DNA of 38,324 nt from Chryseobacterium antibioticum (GCF_012927325.1 NZ_JABBGI010000037.1:1-38324), one strand, 5' to 3'. Positions 1 through 5,802 are shown, counted from the stretch's first letter. A program made the numbers and translations. The notes: generated by a model from the sequence alone, not told the origin.

Positions 1-330
1 TAAGACCTCAGAGATCAAACAAAAGAAATATAGGTAAATATAGAGCAAGAGCTAAACCCATAGTCTCTAAAAATCAAAAGGATAGCTTGTGATATTTTAC
101 TAACTTAATGACATTGGGCTTTAGCCCACTTATGAAAAGTATACCCATTCAATCTGGCTTTAGCCAAAACCTAAATTTAAACACAAATGCCACCAATCCT
201 TTACACAAATAACACAATGTTCTACACACATCTGAGAAATCTGCAGGAGATAAAATATGCATTCAGTTCAAAAACTCACCAATTTGATTAAGTTTTGGAA
301 AAAAATAAAAAAAATCGTATAAGTATTTCA
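1..330. other. Intergenic region with GGCTTTAGCC palindromes
   Basis: I see no convincing gene here. Two copies of a short palindromic intergenic element are present: GGGCTTTAGCCC at 116-127 and GGCTTTAGCCAAAAC at 156-170. A third copy, identical to the second over 15 bases, lies at 16167-16181 upstream of the TerC gene, so this is a dispersed repeat rather than a local palindrome. The last 100 bases are very AT-rich and lead into the rsr promoter. Confidence 0.5.
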
Positions 331-331
331 C

Positions 332-367
332 TGCGCAAAAAGACTGCGTAATGCTGTTTTTACTTTG
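332..367 (+). promoter_or_regulatory. rsr promoter with TGCGYA direct repeat
   Basis: TGCGCA (332-337) and TGCGTA (345-350) form a direct repeat with 13-base periodicity. A -7-like element TTACTTTG (360-367) starts 10 bases after the second copy ends. The same arrangement with the same spacings occurs at 3448-3483 in front of the first RNA unit. No normal -33 TTG is evident, so the repeat probably binds an activator or is read by an alternative sigma factor. Confidence 0.7.
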
Positions 368-381
368 CATCAGAAATCAGA

Positions 382-399
382 GAGGATGAGGTGATCCTC
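382..399 (+). promoter_or_regulatory. 5' UTR hairpin of rsr
   Basis: GAGGAT (382-387) and ATCCTC (394-399) form a 6-bp stem with a 6-base loop between the promoter and the rsr start codon. It may affect translation or mRNA stability. No family assignment. Confidence 0.35.
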
Positions 400-429
400 C
401 AAACAATGTTTAACAAAAAACAGTAACTC

Positions 430-1947
430 ATGAAATTTAATTTTTTAAAAAAAGAGAAAAATACCGTATTGAACTACGAAGGTGCAAAGGCTTTTACGAT
501 GACACCTGCTGAAGAATTATATAGTGCTGTTGTTACAACAGGATTATCCAATACTTCCTATGAAAAAGGAAATGACAGATTGGAAAGAATTCAGTCTCTG
601 ATTAAAAAGAATGATCCGGAATTCGTAGCTAAGCTGGCGGTATATGCCAGAAAGGATATGTATCTGCGTTCTATTCCATTGGTTCTGACTGCAGAACTGG
701 CCAAACAGGCTTCTGGTACAGACTTGGTCAGCAGAACTGTTGACGGTGTTGTTCAGAGAGCAGATGAAATCACTGAGCTTTTAGCCTACTACCAGACTGC
801 GAATGAAAGAACAGAAATCAAAAAACTGAACAAACTTTCAAAGCAGATCCAGAAAGGTCTTGCCAAATCTTTCAATAGATTTGATGAATACCAGTTTGCA
901 AAATATAACAGAAAAGCAGAAGTAACCCTTAAAGATGCCTTATTTCTGGTTCACCCGAAAGCAAAGGATGAAAACCAGCAGGCAATTTTCAACAAAATTG
1001 TGGGTGATGCTTTGGAAACTCCTTACACTTGGGAAGTCGAACTTTCAGCTTTAGGTCAAACCAAATTTGCCGATGAAGCAGAAAAAAAACTGGCTTTTAA
1101 AACCAAATGGGAAGAACTGATCTTCAGCAATAAGCTGGGTTATATGGCAACATTAAGAAACCTGAGAAATATTTTGGAGTCAGGTGTTTCTTCTGAAGCA
1201 ATGAGTAAGGTCTGTAGCTATCTATCCAATGAAAAAGCAGTCATTAATTCAAAGCAGCTTCCGTTCAGATTTTTAGCGGCGTACAGAGAATTGAAGGCTA
1301 TCAATTCACCTTACCTGTCATCCATTTTAGAAGCATTGGAAGAGGCCGTTATGGTGAGTGCGAAAAATATCAAAGGTTTTGGTTTTGATACTTCAGTGGT
1401 GATCGCGGCAGATGTTTCGGGTTCTATGCAACAGCCTGTTTCTCCTAAAAGTAAAGTATTGCTTTACGATATTGGTTTGCTAATGTCCATGATTCTTCAG
1501 TCACAGTGTAAAAATGTGATCACCGGTATGTTCGGTGACAGCTGGAAAAGAATTCCGATGCCTAAAAATGGTATTTTGAGAAATGTTAATGAATTTTACA
1601 AACGTGAAGGTGAAGTCGGTTATTCTACAAACGGTTATCTGGTTATTGAAGATCTGATCAAAAAGAAAGAAAAGACCGATAAAGTAATGTTGTTTACAGA
1701 CACCCAATTGTGGAACAGCAACGGAACCAAAAATTCTTTTGAAGATTCCTGGAATCGTTATAAAAAAATGGCTCCGGATGCGAAATTATATATTTTTGAC
1801 CTGGCAGGTTATGGAAAACAGCCGCTGGATATCAGACAAAATGATGTATATCTTATTGCAGGTTGGTCAGACAAAATTTTCAATGTATTGAATGCTTTGG
1901 AAGACCGGAAGTCTGCTATTCAGGTAATTAAAAAAGTAGTGCTGTAA
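430..1947 (+). CDS. rsr: Ro60/Rsr-type TROVE and vWA domain RNA-binding protein
   Basis: This 505-residue protein has the layout of bacterial Ro60 orthologues (Rsr): an alpha-helical HEAT-like TROVE ring over roughly residues 15-310 and a C-terminal von Willebrand A domain. The vWA domain has an intact MIDAS motif DVSGS at residues 328-332 and a second metal-site stretch MLFTDTQ near residue 421. Family knowledge: Ro60 proteins bind misfolded RNAs through the ring and Y RNAs on the outer surface, and in bacteria they act with PNPase or sit in RNA repair operons with RtcB. No rtcB, rtcA or rtcR gene is in this window. The gene is followed by an array of tRNA-like RNA units and shares its promoter type with them, which suggests these are its RNA partners. 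The start at 430 fits the TROVE N-terminus and the promoter position. Confidence 0.92.
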   Translation: MKFNFLKKEKNTVLNYEGAKAFTMTPAEELYSAVVTTGLSNTSYEKGNDRLERIQSLIKKNDPEFVAKLAVYARKDMYLRSIPLVLTAELAKQASGTDLVSRTVDGVVQRADEITELLAYYQTANERTEIKKLNKLSKQIQKGLAKSFNRFDEYQFAKYNRKAEVTLKDALFLVHPKAKDENQQAIFNKIVGDALETPYTWEVELSALGQTKFADEAEKKLAFKTKWEELIFSNKLGYMATLRNLRNILESGVSSEAMSKVCSYLSNEKAVINSKQLPFRFLAAYRELKAINSPYLSSILEALEEAVMVSAKNIKGFGFDTSVVIAADVSGSMQQPVSPKSKVLLYDIGLLMSMILQSQCKNVITGMFGDSWKRIPMPKNGILRNVNEFYKREGEVGYSTNGYLVIEDLIKKKEKTDKVMLFTDTQLWNSNGTKNSFEDSWNRYKKMAPDAKLYIFDLAGYGKQPLDIRQNDVYLIAGWSDKIFNVLNALEDRKSAIQVIKKVVL

Positions 1948-1960
1948 AAGGCACTGCTTT
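1933..1960 (+). terminator. Possible terminator at the end of rsr
   Basis: AAAGTAGTGC (1933-1942) and GCACTGCTTT (1951-1960) form an imperfect stem across the stop codon of rsr, followed by a short AT-rich stretch. The T run is weak, so termination may be partial. Confidence 0.4.
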
Positions 1961-2037
1961 AATAAATGATGAATGATGATCCATCTTCATTACAAAATGA
2001 GCGAATAAATAAAACTCAAACTTGAATTCTCCAAAGT

Positions 2038-2703
2038 ATGAAACTTATTAATGTAATTGAAATCTACCCATTAAAATATTCAAAAGAAGAATCCGAATTA
2101 CCAGATAGTTCTGATTTTCCAGATTCTGAAATTTGGTATAATGAATGGGTTAAGTCTGTCTCTAGTCTGAATTTTAATTTTAGTCCAATAGATAATAAAT
2201 CTTATCTTGTTGATATTGAAATGATTGATGACGATAATTTAGGAATTATTTTAGGAACGGATTTTAAAGGAATCAAACCAGCAGAGCTTGAAGAAGACAC
2301 GCTCACAGCTTTTGATGGAGGAATAGCTTTGATGGAAGACGGGAAAGCTATGGTTTTGCCTACCTGTTGTGGTGATATTGGAAATATTAAAGAATGGAAA
2401 AGAATTCTTGAAGATCAAACTGAAGAGTGGAATGAGTTGTGGATCGGCCATCCCTGGATTTTTTATAAAAAAGTGAACGGGAAGGTTCAGTTGTCTGATT
2501 ATTCTGATGTCAATCTTAAAGATGCAAAAAATATACAAGCGCATATCGAAGTTGATGAATTGGAATTGAAAACTGAATTGGAGAAAGCAGAAAAACAACA
2601 AATCAATTTTAAAAATAGAATTTCAAAAATTTTGGAAAAGATGAAGATTAAAAATTTTGATATAATCTCAGAAATATTGACTGGCGTAAACAAAGCGACC
2701 TAG
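2038..2703 (+). CDS. Unrecognised acidic protein with CCGDIGN motif
   Basis: A 221-residue protein I cannot assign to a named family. It is acidic and shows no signal peptide or membrane segment. A distinctive CCGD-I-GN-I-xxW stretch begins at residue 110, followed by a tryptophan-rich block near residues 130-145 (LWIGHPWIFY). The last 60 residues are lysine- and glutamate-rich and probably form a coiled coil. Motifs of this style occur in immunity-like proteins of polymorphic toxin loci, but that is only an impression. The gene lies 90 bases after rsr with no clear promoter of its own, so read-through from rsr is possible. Codon use resembles AT-rich accessory genes. Confidence 0.7.
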   Translation: MKLINVIEIYPLKYSKEESELPDSSDFPDSEIWYNEWVKSVSSLNFNFSPIDNKSYLVDIEMIDDDNLGIILGTDFKGIKPAELEEDTLTAFDGGIALMEDGKAMVLPTCCGDIGNIKEWKRILEDQTEEWNELWIGHPWIFYKKVNGKVQLSDYSDVNLKDAKNIQAHIEVDELELKTELEKAEKQQINFKNRISKILEKMKIKNFDIISEILTGVNKAT

Positions 2704-2966
2704 GAAACGGAGGCGTTAAAAAAATAAACTATGCGAACGTTAAAAAAATTCTACTGTTTGAGCGCGAGACCATTTTTGAAATATAATAACAATACATAAT
2801 TCGCGCGAGTTTAGAATTTTTAGAGAGTATAGATTATTTTTAGCCGGAGTTTCCAAGTCTTGAATTTTTGGTTCTTTTGCTTCAAGGCAAAATGAACAGA
2901 CACAATAAATAAAATTTTGAAATTGCTTCGTCACTTTCGTTCCTCCCTATAACAAAAATAATAACA
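2704..2966. repeat. AT-rich intergenic, probable repeat remnant
   Basis: I see no gene in this stretch. GTTAAAAAAAT occurs twice within about 40 bases. The second half (about 2810-2900) looks like degraded dispersed intergenic sequence of the kind common in Chryseobacterium. Its reverse strand reads like a fragment that often extends unrelated gene ends. This is recognition by eye only. Confidence 0.25.
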
Positions 2967-3425
2967 ATGTCCGAAACCCATCAACATCAAATAACCGGAA
3001 ATCTTTTTATAACAGAAGATCTAACCTATCTCTGTCTGTGTCCTTGTTGCGGAGCGCCGGATTGTGGTGAAGAATATATGCTCCTGACTGAATCAGAGGA
3101 GAGACAGGAAGCTGTACTCTTTGGAGGTGGAACTTTCAGAGGATATTTGAACTACTGGTTTTATGAAGGTATTTCTCCTGAAGAATACAGTCGGTTACCG
3201 GAATTTGTGAGACGGAATAATGAATGTGTTGGCTGGCAGGATATCAGCGCTCAACAATGTACAGAGATCGATGCAGATGATTTTATGCTGACTTTAGAAT
3301 CCATAAAAAATGGCAGCTGTAAAGAATATCCTAATGAAGATTTTGAAAACTATTATTATCCCGTTTTTAAAAAATTGGTAAAGGAGGTCATGAGAAAAGG
3401 ACAAAAATTATATATCAGTATTTAA
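2967..3425 (+). CDS. Hypothetical protein with N-terminal cysteine cluster
   Basis: A 152-residue soluble protein without a recognised family. Residues 23-33 contain five cysteines (C23, C25, C27, C28, C33) in CLCPCCGAPDCGEE, which suggests a bound metal such as zinc. The middle is aromatic and acidic (GGTFRGYLNYWFYEG). It ends 22 bases before the shared regulatory element that drives the first RNA unit, so it is probably a separate transcription unit from what follows. Function unknown; the position between rsr and the RNA array is the only functional hint. Confidence 0.65.
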   Translation: MSETHQHQITGNLFITEDLTYLCLCPCCGAPDCGEEYMLLTESEERQEAVLFGGGTFRGYLNYWFYEGISPEEYSRLPEFVRRNNECVGWQDISAQQCTEIDADDFMLTLESIKNGSCKEYPNEDFENYYYPVFKKLVKEVMRKGQKLYISI

Positions 3426-3447
3426 AAAACATAAAAAAGAAATAAAC

Positions 3448-3483
3448 TGCGTAAAAAGAATGCGCACTTCTGAAATAACTTTG
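3448..3483 (+). promoter_or_regulatory. Promoter of the RNA array, matching that of rsr
   Basis: TGCGTA (3448-3453) and TGCGCA (3461-3466) repeat with a 13-base period, and a perfect -7 element TAACTTTG (3476-3483) starts 10 bases after the second copy. Every spacing equals that at the rsr promoter (332-367), and the seven spacer bases between the repeats differ at only one position. The predicted start near 3490 falls just before the first RNA unit at 3497. Confidence 0.75.
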
Positions 3484-3496
3484 CAATGTTATTCAT

Positions 3497-3563
3497 CCGG
3501 TGCCGTAAGGAAAGAACTTCTTCGACTTCCACTTGAAACAAAGTCTTTCCGCCAGATGCCCGG
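3497..3563 (+). ncRNA. Y-RNA-like structured RNA, unit 1 (minimal)
   Basis: P1 is CCGG (3497-3500) pairing with CCGG (3560-3563). TGCCGT follows directly. P2 is GGAAAG, a bulged A and ACTT, pairing with AAGT-CTTTCC near 3542-3550. The conserved CTTCG follows the 5' P2 strand, and the 3' side ends in GATGC before P1. The insert is short (about 20 bases) and has no tRNA body. It lies about 7 bases after the predicted transcription start. The 6-bp / bulge / 4-bp form of P2 recurs in units 2 and 8. Confidence 0.65.
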
Positions 3564-3572
3564 TAAAAACAG

Positions 3573-3653
3573 ACCAATGCCGTACAATAAGAGTTTCATC
3601 GTCAAACTTTCAATTTGAATACATTCAAAAACGCTTATGATTCATTGCTTGGT
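3573..3653 (+). ncRNA. Y-RNA-like structured RNA, unit 2 (minimal)
   Basis: P1 is ACCAA (3573-3577) with TTGGT (3649-3653). The 5' motif is TGCCGT and the 3' motif ATTGC. P2 is ATAAG-a-GTTT pairing with AAAC-g-CTTAT, with the conserved CATCG directly after the 5' strand. The insert holds only small hairpins, such as TTTGAA/TTCAAA. It ends 15 bases before the start codon of the next gene, so units 1 and 2 together form the 5' leader of that mRNA unless processed. Confidence 0.6.
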
Positions 3654-3668
3654 TTTTAAATTATAATT

Positions 3669-4193
3669 ATGGAAAATATTCTTTATAGAATCGAAAAAGA
3701 TATTGAAGAAGGCAGAAAGAAAAAAGCATGTGACAGACTCAGAAACCTGATCAATCAATTTCCGGATGACCTTTCTTTAAGAGAAAAACTGGGACAGATC
3801 TATTATGATGCGGGATTTCTGGATGAAGCCGGCAAGTTTTGGATTTTATCCGAACCTAAAGATAAAGAAATGGAACCTGCCGTGGAGATCTATAAACGTT
3901 CATTACGCTATTCAGGAAATGCAATTTTAAAAGATATTGTTTTCAGAGGCGATAAAAATGTACTGAGTGATTATGCACGTAATGTTTTAAAAGATCTTGA
4001 AACGGATAGTTTAAAAAAGACCAATCATATTCCTGAATATAAAAAGAAATATAAACAAGAATTAATAGATTCAAAGAGTGAGCAAACCTTTCTAAGTAAA
4101 GTCGGGATGTATTTATTAATGGGAGTGGTAATTCTGCTACCGGTTTTAGGACTCATCAAACTTATTGAATTGTTCACGTCATTATTTGAATAA
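3669..4193 (+). CDS. TPR-like protein with C-terminal membrane anchor (DUF6584-like)
   Basis: A 174-residue protein. Residues 1-60 look like a tetratricopeptide-type helical pair (KACDRLRNLINQF, SLREKLGQIYYDAG). The C-terminus has one strongly hydrophobic segment at about 148-168 (YLLMGVVILLPVLGLIKLI), giving a tail-anchored membrane topology. It resembles proteins I know as the DUF6584 family, whose function is not established. The gene is expressed, if at all, from the array promoter, with RNA units 1 and 2 as its leader and units 3-8 downstream, so it may be part of the same system. Confidence 0.65.
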   Translation: MENILYRIEKDIEEGRKKKACDRLRNLINQFPDDLSLREKLGQIYYDAGFLDEAGKFWILSEPKDKEMEPAVEIYKRSLRYSGNAILKDIVFRGDKNVLSDYARNVLKDLETDSLKKTNHIPEYKKKYKQELIDSKSEQTFLSKVGMYLLMGVVILLPVLGLIKLIELFTSLFE

Positions 4194-4292
4194 AAAAATC
4201 TACGGATTGTATACCAAACAAAACTAATAACCATGAAAACTTATAAACCATGTCTTAAAGAAGCTGTGTATTGAGGTTAATTCTCAATAGAC

Positions 4293-4529
4293 ATGAAAAA
4301 ATACAAGACATTAAAATAAACTTTCGGGGTCAATGAATACGTACTCATTGATTTTCCAAAGAAAATTTCCGGAATACAGATCTCAAGATTAGTGTATGGA
4401 ATTGAAATGGGTTGTTCGTATTGCTTTCCGCATGGTTTCGAAACGGTAAATTCCCATCAGGAAAAATACCAGAGAAACTGGAAAAAATACAGAAAGACCC
4501 GTTGGAAAAATATAAAGCAGGTGCCGTAA
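4293..4529 (+). pseudogene. Small CxxC protein gene with an in-frame stop
   Basis: A 78-codon frame starts with ATG at 4293, has one TAA at 4317-4319 (codon 9), then stays open for 69 codons to TAA at 4527. The open part looks protein-like, not random: a CSYCFPHG motif is followed by a basic, tryptophan-rich tail (RNWKKYRKTRWK), as in a small nucleic-acid-binding protein. The stop could derive from CAA by one change. An upstream ATG at 4233 in the same frame is followed by two more stops and may be a degraded duplicate of the N-terminus. The 3' end overlaps the P1 and TGCCGTAA motif of RNA unit 3. A short internal ATG start after the stop (41 codons) is also possible. Confidence 0.45.
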
Positions 4530-4641
4530 AACAGAATTGCTTCGTTGGGGGCAGCAATACAGGTTCGAATCCTGTTCTGGAAACAGATGGCATAATGGTA
4601 TCGCTCTGTCATAAGTTTCTGTTTGACTGAATGCCCTGCTT
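4515..4641 (+). ncRNA. Y-RNA-like RNA unit 3 with permuted tRNA body
   Basis: P1 is AAGCAGG (4515-4521) with CCTGCTT (4635-4641). TGCCGT follows P1, P2 is AAACAGAA with TTCTGTTT, CTTCG follows P2, and the 3' motif is GAATGC. The insert is a tRNA read from the 3' half to the 5' half. It runs anticodon-stem strand GGCAG (4550-4554), a 4-base variable loop, and T arm ACAGG-TTCGAAT-CCTGT (4559-4575). An acceptor remnant TCTG/CAGA is capped by a GAAA tetraloop (4576-4587). A D arm with AATGGT follows, and CTGTC (4606-4610) pairs with GGCAG. It cannot be an aminoacylated tRNA, because the acceptor ends are joined and no anticodon loop exists. Confidence 0.78.
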
Positions 4642-4646
4642 AAAAT

Positions 4647-4789
4647 AATCAAGTGTCGTTTTAGGATCATACTTCGGGATTTTGAAACATTGGGTCGCAG
4701 GTTCGATTCCTGCCTTTTCCCTCGAAAAGGAGAGGTAGCTCAGCAGGTAGAGCAAGTGTACGGAAGATCCTTTCAGTATTACCTTGATT
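4647..4789 (+). ncRNA. Y-RNA-like RNA unit 4 with complete permuted tRNA body
   Basis: P1 is AATCAAG (4647-4653) with CTTGATT (4783-4789). TGTCGT follows, P2 is AGGATC/GATCCT, and the 3' motif is TATTAC. The insert has every tRNA body element in permuted order: anticodon-stem strand ACATT (4687-4691), variable loop GGGTC, and T arm GCAGG-TTCGATT-CCTGC (4697-4713). A 7-bp acceptor CTTTTCC/GGAGAGG (4714-4720, 4729-4735) is closed by the 8-base loop CTCGAAAA. TA at positions 8-9 precedes D stem GCTC/GAGC with GG in its loop, and AGTGT (4755-4759) pairs with ACATT. This is the clearest tRNA mimic of the array. Confidence 0.82.
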
Positions 4790-4793
4790 TTAA

Positions 4794-4899
4794 TAAAAGA
4801 GTGCCGTTAGAGAAAACTTACTTCGGTTACAATTGGTTCGACTCCAGAATAAACCTGATGGTTTATAAACAGCAGTTTTCTCGCCTTTAGCCTCTTTTT
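4794..4899 (+). ncRNA. Y-RNA-like RNA unit 5 with T-arm/acceptor minihelix
   Basis: P1 is TAAAAGAG (4794-4801) with CTCTTTTT (4892-4899). TGCCGT follows and P2 is an uninterrupted 9-bp GAGAAAACT/AGTTTTCTC. CTTCG is present and the 3' motif is TTTAGC. The insert contains a T-arm-like hairpin TTGG-TTCGACT-CCAG and then a 7-bp hairpin ATAAACC-TGAT-GGTTTAT at the place of the acceptor stem. No D arm is present. It therefore resembles the coaxial T-acceptor half of a tRNA. Confidence 0.68.
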
Positions 4900-4914
4900 A
4901 ATTTTAAAAAACTC

Positions 4915-5139
4915 AGCAGATAAGTGTCGTAGAGAAGAGTTCCTTCGAATTAACGGTCCTAAGGTAGCGTCATTCGGGCGACCGAACTAGCGACGCTGGA
5001 TTGAAACCTAGCCTAGCAAAAGTTTTCCCCGGAAAACGGAAGTCTCACGAAGATGTAGAATTGCCGGTTCACTGCCCGATATGGGTAAGAACGACGCTCT
5101 GAAAAGAGCAAACTCTTTTCGCCTGTTTCCTTATCTGTT
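4915..5139 (+). ncRNA. Y-RNA-like RNA unit 6 with 23S rRNA-like insert
   Basis: P1 is CAGATAAG (4917-4924) with CTTATCTG (5130-5137), extended by two weaker pairs. TGTCGT follows, P2 is a 10-bp GAGAAGAGTT/AACTCTTTTC, and CTTCG is present. The insert begins with TAACGGTCCTAAGGTAGCG (4951-4969), identical to the universally conserved core after helix 69 of 23S rRNA. Later stretches (CGAAGATG near 5048; CCCG-ATATGGG near 5077) parallel the order GAAGATG...CCCG-AATGGG seen further along in 23S rRNA. Between them are hairpins unlike rRNA, such as TTCGG-GCGA-CCGAA and GTTTTC-CCCG-GAAAAC. GCTCT-GAAA-AGAGC sits before P2. It is far too short to be an rRNA gene. Confidence 0.78.
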
Positions 5140-5147
5140 TTAAAAAC

Positions 5148-5300
5148 AAACAAGTGCCGTAGAACAGTGTTACTTCGCTCATTACGACGGGGTCACGGGT
5201 TCGAGTCCCGTCTCTTCCACAAAAAAACACAGTCTATCAATAGGAAGAGTAGCTCAGTTGGTTAGAGCACGACTATACACTTTCGGTTGTTGCCTTGTTT
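5148..5300 (+). ncRNA. Y-RNA-like RNA unit 7 with permuted tRNA body
   Basis: P1 is AAACAAG (5148-5154) with CTTGTTT (5294-5300). TGCCGT follows, P2 is GAA-c-AGTGT with ACACT-TTC, CTTCG is present, and the 3' motif is GTTGC. The insert holds T arm ACGGG-TTCGAGT-CCCGT (5195-5211) and acceptor strand CTCTTCC (5212-5218). A 24-base A-rich linker follows, then acceptor strand GGAAGAG (5243-5249), TA, and D arm GCTC-AGTTGGTTA-GAGC. The acceptor pairs perfectly over 7 bp. The anticodon stem is degenerate (CGACT against CGACG), unlike in units 3 and 4. Confidence 0.8.
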
Positions 5301-5307
5301 TACAATA

Positions 5308-5437
5308 TAAAAGTGTCGTAAAGGAAGAAATCCATCGTCACACCTTTGGGGAGGAATAGCGAAGCCGATCACTCCGGCAAGGCTATCCGGTTCGAATCCG
5401 GCACGACTGCCCCATTTTTCCTTACCATTACCTTTTA
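5308..5437 (+). ncRNA. Y-RNA-like RNA unit 8 with tRNA-like body
   Basis: P1 is TAAAAG (5308-5313) with CTTTTA (5432-5437). TGTCGT follows, P2 is AAGGAA-g-AAAT with ATTT-TTCCTT, CATCG follows P2, and the 3' motif is CATTAC. The insert has a T arm CCGG-TTCGAAT-CCGG near its 3' end, an arm GCCG-ATCACTC-CGGC with a 7-base loop, TAGC/GCTA, and a closing TGGGG/CCCCA pairing. Unlike units 3, 4 and 7 the T arm comes last, so this body does not appear permuted in the same way. It is the last unit before the terminator. Confidence 0.65.
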
Positions 5438-5438
5438 C

Positions 5439-5473
5439 AATAAATGCCGGAGAATTATTCACCGGCATTTATT
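5439..5473. terminator. Bidirectional terminator after the RNA array
   Basis: A perfect 12-bp inverted repeat, AATAAATGCCGG (5439-5450) and CCGGCATTTATT (5462-5473), with an 11-base loop. It lies between the last RNA unit and the convergent helix-turn-helix gene and overlaps the 3' end of that gene, so it can serve both strands. Confidence 0.75.
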
Positions 5474-5802
5474 ACTTGTTCTATTTCTTCTTCGAAAGTC
5501 TTTTTCCAGTTCATGATCGTTGTTCGGCTGATCTTATAGGTCCTGGACATATAGCTGGTAGAAAAACCATGCTTATTTTGATACTGTAAAAGCTTGAACA
5601 TTGTTTTTTTATCATATGTTTTAAGCTTTTGGTTGTTGATCTGGCTTTCTTTGGACTGGGCAAAAATCTTATCGTTAAAATTCAATACATCTTCAGTCGT
5701 ATTCAGTTTTCCCAGAAGTTCTTTGATCTTGGGGTCCTTCAGCTTTTCCGGATGTTCCAGCCTCAGCATATCATAATATATCTTCTTGTAGTTTGGACGC
5801 AT
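5455..5802 (-). CDS. Helix-turn-helix protein, transposase-like HTH
   Basis: A 115-residue protein. The C-terminal third contains a helix-turn-helix (STSYMSRTYKISRTTIMNWKK) of the kind found at the start of IS3-type transposases and in small DNA-binding proteins. The N-terminal part is charged and helical. No catalytic domain is present, so it is unlikely to be a functional transposase. Pairs like this gene and its upstream neighbour are, to my knowledge, recurrent in Chryseobacterium genomes and are often labelled transposase. It is convergent to the RNA array and ends inside the shared terminator. Confidence 0.7.
   Translation of the reverse strand: MRPNYKKIYYDMLRLEHPEKLKDPKIKELLGKLNTTEDVLNFNDKIFAQSKESQINNQKLKTYDKKTMFKLLQYQNKHGFSTSYMSRTYKISRTTIMNWKKTFEEEIEQVINAGE

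Noticed and set aside
332..367. Sigma-54 promoter, by analogy with RtcR-controlled rtc operons
   Set aside because: No GG-N10-GC arrangement in the right register. The TAnnTTTG-like -7 element fits better.
4951..4969. A 23S rRNA gene or homing endonuclease site
   Set aside because: Only a 19-base exact match with diverged neighbours, inside a structured unit of the array. No surrounding rRNA operon is present.
4550..5275. Ordinary tRNA genes
   Set aside because: T arms and D arms are canonical, but halves are in reversed order, no anticodon loop joins them, and acceptor ends are linked by a loop. A normal tRNA cannot be processed from them.
3501..5320. Canonical Y RNA Ro-binding motif
   Set aside because: I looked for the known conserved Y RNA stem motif and did not find a clear match. 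TGYCGT plus CTTCG may play that part, but I do not claim it as the established motif.
4515..5437. Open reading frames on both strands across the RNA array
   Set aside because: They are short, change frame at unit borders, and on the minus strand give the typical peptide of a translated T arm (GFEP...). The sequence is explained by paired RNA elements.
3497..5437. CRISPR array
   Set aside because: Unit lengths range from 67 to 225 bases, repeats are only short motifs embedded in paired stems, and no cas genes are present.
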